Source: Xenophilus aerolatus
Lineage (GTDB): Bacteria > Pseudomonadota > Gammaproteobacteria > Burkholderiales > Burkholderiaceae_C
Assembly: GCA_029968055.1 (NCBI GenBank)
Contig: JASCNX010000001.1
Location: 1,612,001 to 1,676,000, forward strand
Direction of reading: 5' to 3'
DNA length: 64,000 bases
This document shows positions 25,428 to 33,143 of this stretch, in pieces. Position numbers and translations under genes: made by a program. The notes below the pieces were generated by a model, which was given only the letters and a program-made list of their open reading frames with translations, did no database searches and was not told the origin of the DNA. The first letter of the stretch is position 1. Every line of letters begins with the position of its first letter.

Positions 25428-27623
25428 ATGGATGGACCGAACGCGGCAGCGCCGCATGCCTGGCAGTTCGTCCGCGCCGGCGGCGTGGACCAGGTGGTTT
25501 TCCGCAACGGCGAGGACATCGCCCGGCTTGGCCAGCTCGACCCGAAACTGTGGGTCGCGCTCGCCTGCCCGGTGCAGGGGCTGGAGTTCGACGCCCGCAC
25601 GCTGGAGCTGATCGACACCAACCATGACGGGCGCATCCGGCCGCCCGAACTGATCGCCGCGTGCGAATGGGTGTGCCGCGAGCTGCGCGATGCCGACACC
25701 CTGCTCGCGCCGCACGCCACGCTGGCCGTGGCCGACCTGGCCGAGGGCAGCGCGCTGGCGCCCGAGGTGGTCCGCATCCTGGAGATCGTGGGCAAGGGCC
25801 CTGCCGACGCGCTCACGCTGGAGGACGTCACGGGCCGCAGCGAGCTGCTGGCCGCCATGCGTTTCAACGGCGACGGCATCGTGACGGCCGCAACCGCGCA
25901 GGACGCGCCGACGCAGGAACTCATCGGCCGCATCATCGCCACCCACGGCAGCGTGCAGGACCGCAACGGCGAGCCCGGCATCGACCGCACCCGCGCCGAC
26001 GCCTTCGATGCCGACGTGCAGGCGCTGCGCGACTGGCATGCGCGTGCCGTGGCCGATGGCCCGGCCATGCCGCTGGGCGACCGCACCCTCGATGCGGCGC
26101 AGGCGATGGAGGCGGTGCACGACAAGGTGGAGGACTTCTTCGCCCGCTGCCGCGTTGCTGCCTACGACATCCAGGCGGTGCCCGCCCTCAATCCCTCGCC
26201 CGCCGAGTACGAGGCGCTGGCCGGGCAGGCCATCGACACCCGCGCGGCAGCGCTCGCCGCCCTGCCGCTCGCGCCGGTGACGCCCGGCCGCACCCTGCCG
26301 CTGGGCGGGCACGTCAATCCCGCCTGGGCCGACGCGCTGGCGCGCCTGCGCGATGCGGCTGCCGTGCCGCTGCTCGGCGAGGGCACCGAGGCGTTGAGCG
26401 AGGCGCAGTGGCGCGACCTGCTCGCGCGCCTGGGGCCCTGCCGCGAGTGGCTGCGCACGCGGCCCGACACGAAGCTCGGCGCGGCGGACTCGGCCGCGCT
26501 CGATGCCTGGCTCGAAGCGCGGCCCGCACTGCTGGCGCTCATTGCGGAGGACGAGGGCGTGGAAGCGCACAACGCACGCATCGTCGACCTGGAACGGCTG
26601 ATCCGCCTGCGTCGCGACCTGCTCGCGCTGCTGCACAACTTCGTGTCCTTCAAGGCCTTCTACCACCGCGAGGGCGCGATCTTCCAGGCGGGCACGCTGT
26701 ACCTCGACGGCCGCAGCTGCGACCTGACGGTGCGCGTGGACGACGCGAAGAAGCACGCCATGCTCGCCGGCCTGGCCAAGACCTGCCTGGCGTACTGCGA
26801 CTGCACGCGCGAAGGCAAGAAGATGGGCATCGTGGCGGCCTTCACCGCGGGCGACGTCGACTTCCTCTTCGTCGGGCGCAACGGCGTGTTCTACGACCGC
26901 CAGGGCCGCGACTGGGATGCGAGCATCACCAAGCTGATCGAGAACCCGACCAGCGTGGCGCAGGCCTTCTTCTCGCCGTACAAGAAGTTCGTGCGCGTGA
27001 TCGAGGAGCAGGTGGCCAAGCGGGCGGCCGCCAGCGAGGCCACGGCGCAGACTTCGCTCACCTCGATGGCGACCACGCTCACCACCGCCGACAAGGCGGC
27101 AGCCACCCCGGACAAGCCCGGCGTGGTGCCCAAGGCGGGCAACGGGCGCATCGACGTCGGCACGGTGGCCGCGATCGGCGTGGCGCTGGGCAGCATCAGT
27201 GCGGTGCTGGTGGGCATCTTCGCCAAGTTCATCGACCTGGGGGCCTGGATCCCGATCGCGCTGGCGGGCATCGTGCTGGCGATCTCGGGGCCGAGCATGC
27301 TGATCGCTTGGCTCAAGCTGCGCCAGCGCAGCCTCGGGCCGATCCTGGACGCCAGCGGATGGGCCATCAACGGCCGCATGAAGGTCAATGTGCGGCTGGG
27401 TGCCTCGCTGTCGCAGGTGGCGCATGTGCCGGCCACGGCGCGGCGCATGACGCGCGACCCCTTCGCCGACCGCAACGGTTTCGCGGGCGCGGCGGCGGCG
27501 GTGGTGCTGGTCGCTGCGGTTGCGGTGCTGGCCTGGCGCATGGACTGGCTCGACCCGCGCCTGCCCGCGGCACTGCAGCACGCGCCGCCCTCGCCGGCGG
27601 CCACGGGCACGCCGGCGTCTTGA
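25428..27623 (+). CDS. Large uncharacterised membrane protein with EF-hand
   Basis: A 731-residue protein (ATG at 25428; a GTG at 25422 overlapping the previous stop is an alternative). Near residues 63-74 there is a canonical calcium loop, D-T-N-H-D-G-R-I-R-P-P-E, and a degenerate one in RFNGDGIVTAATA near residue 145. The middle is soluble and helical. Near the C-terminus are two membrane spans (IGVALGSISAVLVGIFAKFI and IPIALAGIVLAISGPSMLIAW) and a third close to the end (AAAAVVLVAAVAVLAW). No signal peptide precedes it. I do not recognise the family; homologues seem likely in related genera. Confidence 0.8.
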   Translation: MDGPNAAAPHAWQFVRAGGVDQVVFRNGEDIARLGQLDPKLWVALACPVQGLEFDARTLELIDTNHDGRIRPPELIAACEWVCRELRDADTLLAPHATLAVADLAEGSALAPEVVRILEIVGKGPADALTLEDVTGRSELLAAMRFNGDGIVTAATAQDAPTQELIGRIIATHGSVQDRNGEPGIDRTRADAFDADVQALRDWHARAVADGPAMPLGDRTLDAAQAMEAVHDKVEDFFARCRVAAYDIQAVPALNPSPAEYEALAGQAIDTRAAALAALPLAPVTPGRTLPLGGHVNPAWADALARLRDAAAVPLLGEGTEALSEAQWRDLLARLGPCREWLRTRPDTKLGAADSAALDAWLEARPALLALIAEDEGVEAHNARIVDLERLIRLRRDLLALLHNFVSFKAFYHREGAIFQAGTLYLDGRSCDLTVRVDDAKKHAMLAGLAKTCLAYCDCTREGKKMGIVAAFTAGDVDFLFVGRNGVFYDRQGRDWDASITKLIENPTSVAQAFFSPYKKFVRVIEEQVAKRAAASEATAQTSLTSMATTLTTADKAAATPDKPGVVPKAGNGRIDVGTVAAIGVALGSISAVLVGIFAKFIDLGAWIPIALAGIVLAISGPSMLIAWLKLRQRSLGPILDASGWAINGRMKVNVRLGASLSQVAHVPATARRMTRDPFADRNGFAGAAAAVVLVAAVAVLAWRMDWLDPRLPAALQHAPPSPAATGTPAS

Positions 27624-27645
27624 TCCGCTTTGCGAAAATAAAGGA

Positions 27646-27707
27646 ACCGTTCGGGCTGAGCCTGTCGAAGCCCTGCGCGGCGCTTCGACGGGCTCAGCGT
27701 GAACGGT
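27646..27707. repeat. Dispersed palindromic repeat, copy A
   Basis: Two 26-base arms (27646-27671 and 27682-27707) form an almost perfect inverted repeat around a short GC-rich loop, with the core CTGAGCCTGTCGAAGC. A near-identical element lies at 54226-54288 in the opposite orientation. It sits in the gap between the EF-hand membrane gene and the convergent SDR gene, where it could also fold as a bidirectional terminator. Confidence 0.85.
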
Positions 27708-27747
27708 CCTATCGCTGGATACCCGGTGCGAAAGGCGAGCAGCGGGC

Positions 27748-28656
27748 CTACCGGCGCGCCGCCATCGCCTTGCCGACCTCGTTGGCACCCTGCGCGGCGC
27801 CGCTCTGGGGCACCTGCTCGCCGTTGCGGTCGGTCACTTCGTGCAGGCGCGCGGCCAGCTGCTCGGGCGTGTCGGCGGCCAGGCCGATGTAGGCGCCCTG
27901 CGTCAGCGTGATGTGGGCTGCTTCGAAGGTCCCGGCGCCGGCGCACAGGATGGTGCGCGTGGGCGCGCTCTCCGCGGCCAGCACCAGCATGGCCGGCACC
28001 ACGGCCTCGGGCCTGAGCGCCTCCAGCACGTCCTGCGGCATCAGGCCCTCGGTCATGCGCGTGGCCGCGGTCGGGGCCAGGCAGTTGACGTGGATGTTGT
28101 TCTTGGCGCCCTCGAGGCTCAACGTCTGCATCAGGCCCACCAGCGCGAGCTTGGCGGCGCCGTAGTTGCTCTGGCCGAAGTTGCCGTACAGGCCCGACGA
28201 AGACGTCGTCATGACGATGCGGCCGTACTTCTGCTCGTTCATCAGGGCCCAGACGGCCTTGGTGCAGTGCACGGCGCCCATGAGATGCACGTCGACCACG
28301 AGCCGGAAGTCGGCCAGGTCCATCTTGGCGAAGCTCTTGTCGCGCAGGATGCCGGCGTTGTTGACCAGCACGTCGACCCGGCCCCAGGCGTCCACCGCCT
28401 GCTGCACCATCGCCTGCACGGCCGCGAAGTCGGTGACCGAGGCGCCGTTGGCGATGGCTTCGCCGCCGGCCGCGCGGATCTCGTCGACCACCTGCTGCGC
28501 GGCCGTGGTCGAGCCGCCCTGCCCGTCCACTGCGCCGCCGAGGTCGTTGACCAGCACCTTGGCGCCCCGCGCGGCCAGTGCCAGCGCATGCTGGCGGCCC
28601 AGGCCGCCGCCGGCCCCGGTGACGATGGCCACACGGCCCTTGAAATCGATGTTCAC
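27748..28656 (-). CDS. Short-chain dehydrogenase/reductase (SDR family)
   Basis: The reading frame runs past a GTG at 28656 preceded by GGAAAGGAACC; this start gives VNIDFKGRVAIVTGAGGGLG, right at the Rossmann motif TGxxxGxG, and 302 residues. The catalytic tetrad region includes NNAG, a Ser in MTTSSSGLYGNFGQ, Tyr in NYGAAKLA with Lys four residues later. This pattern resembles the dehydrogenase domain of multifunctional enzyme type 2 (3-hydroxyacyl-CoA), including ATRMTEGLMP. It is expected to be an NAD(H)-dependent 3-hydroxyacyl-CoA or steroid-type dehydrogenase. Confidence 0.88.
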   Translation of the reverse strand: MNIDFKGRVAIVTGAGGGLGRQHALALAARGAKVLVNDLGGAVDGQGGSTTAAQQVVDEIRAAGGEAIANGASVTDFAAVQAMVQQAVDAWGRVDVLVNNAGILRDKSFAKMDLADFRLVVDVHLMGAVHCTKAVWALMNEQKYGRIVMTTSSSGLYGNFGQSNYGAAKLALVGLMQTLSLEGAKNNIHVNCLAPTAATRMTEGLMPQDVLEALRPEAVVPAMLVLAAESAPTRTILCAGAGTFEAAHITLTQGAYIGLAADTPEQLAARLHEVTDRNGEQVPQSGAAQGANEVGKAMAARR

Positions 28657-28835
28657 GCTCGGTTCCTTTCCTTCTTTGGCATGGGATGGCCGCACGCGCC
28701 CGGGAAGGGCGGCGGCCGGAGGATGGCAACCGGCGACTGTAGTGCCTGGTGCGGCGAGCCGGCTGTCGCGGGCGCACGCCCGCATTGCCGCGCGCGGCGC
28801 GGCGGCCCGGAGCGATCAGGGGGACGGCGGTGCCG

Positions 28836-29426
28836 TCAGGCGGCGAGCGCCCAGGTACGCGGGGCGTCCTGGAACTGGGGGGCGAAGGCCGCCGCGGGCT
28901 GCGGCTGGGCCTCGACGAAGGGCGTGATCGTGGCCGTCACGCCCGATGCCGGCGGCACGGCCGCCGGACGGGTGCGCTCGTCGATGCGGCGCGCGATGAG
29001 CTGGCTGGACAGTTCGACCTGGCGCAGCAGATGCTGCTCGCGGCCGGCGTCGGCGGCAAAGCGGGGCGCGTAGACCGCGCCCACGACGCCGCCGTCGGCC
29101 AGCACGACGGGCACCGTGAAGCAGCCGGTGGGAACCGGGGTGTCGGGCAGCATCCAGTGGGGCATCACCATGTCGCGGCAGAAGGCGCTGCCGAAGAGGT
29201 ACCACTGGGCGGCATCGGACAGTTCGCGGGCGGGATCGGGCTCGGCGCCCACCACCACTTCCGAGGCGAAGACGAAGTGCATGCCCATCTTGTCGTGGAT
29301 GACCCGCAGCACGTCGGCGATGGCGGGATCGACGTGGCGATCGCGCTGGCGCGCCGTGACGACGGCGAAATCAAGTTCATCCACCTGCAGGGAAGCGGGG
29401 TTGTGCTCGAAGTCGAAGAAGTTCAC
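28836..29426 (-). CDS. GAF-domain-like hypothetical protein
   Basis: The frame starts with GTG at 29426 (MNFFDFEHNP) and gives 196 residues. The middle resembles a GAF sensory domain: VIHDKMGMHFVFASEVV, a central CFTVPVVLADGGVVGAVYAP and a final helix with LLRQVELSSQLIARRIDE. There is no output domain and the C-terminal 40 residues are Pro/Ala-rich. The upstream gap 29427-29561 is strikingly AT-rich and probably carries its promoter. Role likely ligand or redox sensing; partner unknown. Confidence 0.65.
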   Translation of the reverse strand: MNFFDFEHNPASLQVDELDFAVVTARQRDRHVDPAIADVLRVIHDKMGMHFVFASEVVVGAEPDPARELSDAAQWYLFGSAFCRDMVMPHWMLPDTPVPTGCFTVPVVLADGGVVGAVYAPRFAADAGREQHLLRQVELSSQLIARRIDERTRPAAVPPASGVTATITPFVEAQPQPAAAFAPQFQDAPRTWALAA

Positions 29427-29561
29427 GGCGTCGTTCCCAATGTCAGTCAGAGGTATTCAGTTTCACACTTTGTGACTACTTTTGGAACAACTGAATGCGA
29501 AAGTTTGATAAGCCAAATGGCCTATATGTGGCAAAAGTCCTCACTTTACCGCCCTCGCACC

Positions 29562-29589
29562 AAAAAGAAGCGGGACCCGAAGGTCCCGC
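29562..29589 (-). terminator. Intrinsic terminator of the small monooxygenase gene
   Basis: On the minus strand an eight-base-pair stem (GCGGGACC / GGTCCCGC) closed by a TTCG tetraloop is followed by TTCTTTTT. It lies just after the stop at 29624 of the minus-strand monooxygenase and is a textbook rho-independent terminator. Confidence 0.88.
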
Positions 29590-29623
29590 GCGCGCCTGAA
29601 AGGGCCGAAGGTCTGGCCGGGTT

Positions 29624-29932
29624 TCAGGCCGGCTGCAGGATGCGCAGTTCCATGGCGCGCACGTAGGGCTTGACCGCCGCGCGGTATGTTTTCATGTGCG
29701 GCGCGGCGCCGTGGGCCTTGAGCGCGTCGATGCTCTCCCACTGTTCGACCACCACCACGCGGTCGGCTCCGACCTCGAACTGGCCGGGGATGGCCGGCTG
29801 GTGGTCGACCGTGGGCGTGTAGGCGATGCAGCCGGCCTCTTCCAGCACCGTGGGCACGACCTTGTGGAATTCGGCGAGAAAGGCGTCGCGCGTGCCCGGG
29901 TTGAGCTCGACGGTGGCGATGACGTGGATCAT
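29624..29932 (-). CDS. ABM-domain putative quinol monooxygenase
   Basis: A 102-residue dimeric alpha+beta-barrel protein, MIHVIATVELNPGTRDAFLA at the start and VVVVEQWESIDALKAHGAAPHMKTY near the end, the typical pattern of the antibiotic-biosynthesis-monooxygenase (YgiN-like) family. These small cytosolic proteins oxidise quinols or similar aromatics without cofactor, or act in detoxification. It lies 112 bases downstream of gshA on the same strand and ends in a clear terminator. A second family member flanks gshA on the other side (31799). Confidence 0.85.
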   Translation of the reverse strand: MIHVIATVELNPGTRDAFLAEFHKVVPTVLEEAGCIAYTPTVDHQPAIPGQFEVGADRVVVVEQWESIDALKAHGAAPHMKTYRAAVKPYVRAMELRILQPA

Positions 29933-30044
29933 GGGTCTCCTTGAAGGGGATGAAGGCAAGGGCGCGGCTGCGCCGCCGCGGGCAGTGTTCCACCCTTCGC
30001 GCCGCGGCGCTGTCCGGCGCCGGACAGCGCCGGCGCCCCTGTAC

Positions 30045-31628
30045 TCAGATGGCCAGGGCCACGTCGCCGCGCAGCGGCCGCAGGCCCAGGCGCGCGGGCG
30101 AGACGTACTGCTCCCGGTACTGCTCGAAGGGCAGGGTGTCGGCCGCCTCGATGCGCCGCTGCTCCTCGACCGAGGCGGCGGTGGCCGCCTCGAAGGCCTG
30201 TTGGCGCTCGGCGCTCCAGGGCAGGGCCAGCAGTGCGTCGCGTGCCGCTTCGGAGCGCGCGCGCGTGAAGGCGGTGAAGGAGTTGTCGTACCCGGCCGCC
30301 ATCTGCGCCAGCACGCGCGCGGAAGGCAGCGCGTCGGGCGCCGCGAGGGCGGCCAGCGCGCCATCGAGCGCCTGGGCATGCAGCTCGCCGCCCTGGGCAG
30401 CGTCGAGCGCGGCGGCGATCGGGCGGCACTGGTCGAGGATCTCGCCGCCCCACTCCACCAGACTCGCCGGCCGGCCGCCGCGCTGGAGCGACAGCCCGGG
30501 CTCGCGCCCGCGCGCCGCCGTGAGGTGCTGGTTGTGCGCGATCTCGCCGATCTCGTCGCGGCTGTCGGGCGGGCTGTCGGCCAGCAGGCAGTGCAGCAGG
30601 AAGATGTCGAGAAAGCGCATGGTCTGCGCGCGGATGCCCACCGGCTCGAACGGGTCCAGGTCCATCAGGCGCACCTCGACGTACTCGACCCCGCGCTCGC
30701 GCAGCGCGTGCAGCGGCCGCTCGCCGGGGAAGATCACGCGCTTGGGCCGGATGGTGCCGTAGAACTCGTTCTCGATCTGCAGCAGCGTGGTGGCGAGCTG
30801 GTTGTACTCGCCGCCCAGGTTGCGGATGCCGATGGCCTCGTAGGCCGGGTACGGCCGCGTGAGCGCGTCGGCCAGCGAGGCGCCGTAGCCGTCCAGGCTG
30901 TTGTAGCTCACGAAGAGCGAGGCCTGCGCCTCGCTCTGGTAGCCCAGGCGCCCCATGCGCAGCGAGGTGCCGTGCGGCATGTACATGGTGTACTCGCCCA
31001 GCGGCTGCAGCTCGTGCGGACGGCCCTCGACGAAGCTCGCGCACACCGCCGGCGAGGCGCCGAACAGGTACAGCAGCAGGAAGGCATGGCGGCGGAAGTT
31101 GCGGATGAGGGCGAAGTACTCGTCGCTCTTCACCTCGGGCAGCGACCAGTTGTAGTGGATGCCCGAGATGGTCTGCATGCGACGGCCGTAGCGGTGCGCC
31201 AGCCCCATGCGGTAGACGCTCTTGGCGCGGCCGACGTTCGAGGTGCCGTAGCGCCCGAGCGGGATGTTCTCGTCCGAGGGCAGGCCGCAGGGCATGCTCG
31301 ACACCCACATCATCTCGCCCGGCTCGCCGGCCGCGCCCTGCAGCGCGCGATACGTGAACTGGTGCACCTCGGTGAGCTCGGCCAGGCAGGCCTCCACATC
31401 GGCATGCACGCCGGTGATGAGTTCGAGTTGCGACTCGCTGAAGTCGGTCGTGATGTGCGGATGCGTCAGGGCGCTGCCCAACGCCGTGGGATGCGGCGTG
31501 AGGGCCAGCTTGCCATCGGGCTGCGAACGCAGGCTTTCCTTCTCGATGCCGCGGCGGATGCCTTTCAGCCTCGCCAGCGGTATCGCTCCCAGCCGCTGCT
31601 GCAGTTTGCTCATGTGCGGGTGTCTCAT
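30045..31628 (-). CDS. gshA: Glutamate-cysteine ligase (gamma-glutamylcysteine synthetase)
   Basis: A 527-residue enzyme, the length of the E. coli GshA type. Conserved stretches include GIEKESLRSQPDGKLALTPHP, ALGSALTHPHITTDFSESQLEL, ELTEVHQFTYRALQG, MWVSSMPCGLPSDENIPLGR and GIHYNWSLPEV. It joins glutamate and cysteine in the first, rate-limiting step of glutathione synthesis. ATGs at 31628 and 31613 are both possible starts. gshB is not in the window. Its product is also the thiol donor for some EgtB-type ergothioneine pathways, and egtB/egtD lie at 44932-47211. Confidence 0.95.
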   Translation of the reverse strand: MRHPHMSKLQQRLGAIPLARLKGIRRGIEKESLRSQPDGKLALTPHPTALGSALTHPHITTDFSESQLELITGVHADVEACLAELTEVHQFTYRALQGAAGEPGEMMWVSSMPCGLPSDENIPLGRYGTSNVGRAKSVYRMGLAHRYGRRMQTISGIHYNWSLPEVKSDEYFALIRNFRRHAFLLLYLFGASPAVCASFVEGRPHELQPLGEYTMYMPHGTSLRMGRLGYQSEAQASLFVSYNSLDGYGASLADALTRPYPAYEAIGIRNLGGEYNQLATTLLQIENEFYGTIRPKRVIFPGERPLHALRERGVEYVEVRLMDLDPFEPVGIRAQTMRFLDIFLLHCLLADSPPDSRDEIGEIAHNQHLTAARGREPGLSLQRGGRPASLVEWGGEILDQCRPIAAALDAAQGGELHAQALDGALAALAAPDALPSARVLAQMAAGYDNSFTAFTRARSEAARDALLALPWSAERQQAFEAATAASVEEQRRIEAADTLPFEQYREQYVSPARLGLRPLRGDVALAI

Positions 31629-31716
31629 GAATCTCGGATTGGGCCGGACGGTAACACCGCCGGCGCCTTCGCGTCGGGCGGGCGATGCCGCCGCCAGGCC
31701 CTGGCGGGGGCGCTCT

Positions 31717-31775
31717 GCTTTTCATAGCTGCCGGCGCCCGCCCAGCGGTCGCCTCGGGTCGATCCGACCCCTAAA
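31717..31775. repeat. Dispersed Comamonadaceae-type repeat, diverged copy
   Basis: The stretch around TTTTCATAGCTGC, then GCGCCCGCCCAGCG, matches the element at 38404-38470 over its central portion with few changes (shared ATAGCTGC and GCGCCCG.CCAGCG). From memory such elements recur in intergenic regions of related genomes. It lies in the 170-base gap between gshA and the second ABM monooxygenase. Confidence 0.5.
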
Positions 31776-31798
31776 GACCCTTTGGCCGCGGCCGCCGG

Positions 31799-32131
31799 TC
31801 AGCGGCCTGCGGGCCGCGCCTGGGCCAGCAGCTGTGCCGGCGTCACGGCGTCGGCGACGTACAGCGTCATCTGCGGCGCTTCGGCCGCGAGCGCCGCCAG
31901 CGCCTTGGCGAAGCGCCGCGAGGCATCGAGCTGGAAATGGGCAGCCAGCGTGGCGGCATCGGCCCAGCGCTCGGTGAAGCTCAGCTGCAGCGGGCGCAGC
32001 ACGTCGATCGCGACCTCGTGCGACAGGCAGCCGGCCTCGAGGCGCGAGCGCTCCACGTGTTCAACCGACAGGCGGCGCATTTCATCCAGGGTGTCGGGGC
32101 GCGCGAGCGCGGTGCCGATGACGACGATCAT
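31799..32131 (-). CDS. ABM-domain putative quinol monooxygenase, second copy
   Basis: A 110-residue protein, MIVVIGTALARPDTLDEMRR at the start and LSFTERWADAATLAAHFQLD in the middle, of the same dimeric barrel family as the protein at 29624 but clearly diverged. It has no other recognised domain. It lies 19 bases downstream of the esterase gene on the same strand, so the two probably form a transcript. The substrate is not known. Confidence 0.8.
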   Translation of the reverse strand: MIVVIGTALARPDTLDEMRRLSVEHVERSRLEAGCLSHEVAIDVLRPLQLSFTERWADAATLAAHFQLDASRRFAKALAALAAEAPQMTLYVADAVTPAQLLAQARPAGR

Positions 32132-32150
32132 CCGGGGACTCCGTTCGGGT

Positions 32151-32819
32151 TCAGGCCGCCAGCACGCCGGCGAGGAAGGCGCCCAGTGCGCCCACTTCTT
32201 CCATGCACAGGCTGTGCGCCATCGGATAGCTGTGCCACTGCACGTCGTAGCCGAGGGCCTGCAGCGCATCGCGCGAGGCCTCGGCGCGCGCCAGCGGCAC
32301 GATGTCGTCCTGCGTGCCGTGGGCCAGGAAGATGGGCGTGCCGCGGTTCGCCGCCCCGGCCTCGGCCGCGGTGAGCGCCGCCAGGGGCAGGTAGCCCGAC
32401 ATCCCCGCGATGCCCGCCAGCCGCTCGCGGTGCCGCAGCCCGGTGAGCAGCGCCATGGCACAGCCCTGCGAGAAGCCCGCGAGCACGACCCGCGACGCCG
32501 GGATGCCGCGCGCCGCCTCGGCCGCGATCAGCGCCTCGATGGCGGCCTGCGAACGGCGCAGGCCCGGTTCGTCCTCCGGCCCGGCCGGGCCCAGGATGTC
32601 GTACCACGCGGGCATGCGGTAGCCGCCATTGATCGTCACCGGCATCTCGGGCGCATTGGGAAACACGAAGCGCACCGGGCCCACCGCCTGCAGCGCGGGC
32701 GCCAGTTCCTGCGCCAGGGGCACGAAGCTGCGGCCCTCGTCGCCCAAGCCGTGCATGAGCAGCACGGCGGCGCGCGGCGACGGGCCGGTCTCGATCTCGA
32801 TGGGTGGGCGTGGGGTCAT
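32151..32819 (-). CDS. Alpha/beta hydrolase (carboxylesterase/phospholipase family)
   Basis: The ATG at 32819 gives 222 residues; only a TTG lies further upstream. AAVLLMHGLGDEGRSF carries the oxyanion-hole HG motif, the nucleophile Ser is in VLAGFSQGCAMAL (GFSQG), Asp in HGTQDDIVP and His in SYPMAHSLCMEEV. This is the cytosolic acyl-protein-thioesterase/carboxylesterase YpfH-like family with a broad short-chain ester range. It is divergent from the glycine-rich lipoprotein gene. Confidence 0.9.
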   Translation of the reverse strand: MTPRPPIEIETGPSPRAAVLLMHGLGDEGRSFVPLAQELAPALQAVGPVRFVFPNAPEMPVTINGGYRMPAWYDILGPAGPEDEPGLRRSQAAIEALIAAEAARGIPASRVVLAGFSQGCAMALLTGLRHRERLAGIAGMSGYLPLAALTAAEAGAANRGTPIFLAHGTQDDIVPLARAEASRDALQALGYDVQWHSYPMAHSLCMEEVGALGAFLAGVLAA

Positions 32820-33143
32820 GGGCGGTTCATGCAATGGGGAACCGCGACCTTAACGGACTTTTGGCCGGACCCCGAAACGCCTGGGCCGCAAGGCGCAGCG
32901 GGAGTGAAACCTTTCGTCTGAAAGCGTCGTTTAGGCCCAATTTCTTAGGTAATTTTCTTTGGTTTCTTCGCCGTGATTTTTTTGTCCAAATGCCGTCATG
33001 CGGACGAGTTACGACTGTAAACAAATGATTCCTGGACGCCCACACTGGCGTCGGCCGTTGCACCGGGAGCCCTTGGTGCCGGCCGAAATCGGCGGCGCTT
33101 CGTGCGCACCGCCTCCAGCATGGAAACGGTACAGGAGAACGAG
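32820..33143. promoter_or_regulatory. AT-rich gap before the glycine-rich lipoprotein gene
   Basis: This 324-base stretch holds no gene. It contains an AT-rich core (about 32930-33030, including TTTCTTAGGTAATTTTC and GTGATTTTTTTGTCC), a marked drop from the surrounding GC, so it likely carries the promoters of the divergent esterase and lipoprotein genes. The ribosome site AGGAG at 33133 decides the lipoprotein start. Confidence 0.5.

Noticed and set aside
25161-27788. Long minus-strand frame opposite the EF-hand membrane protein
   Set aside because: Low-complexity Arg/His/Gly-rich shadow of the plus-strand gene, which has membrane spans and an EF-hand.
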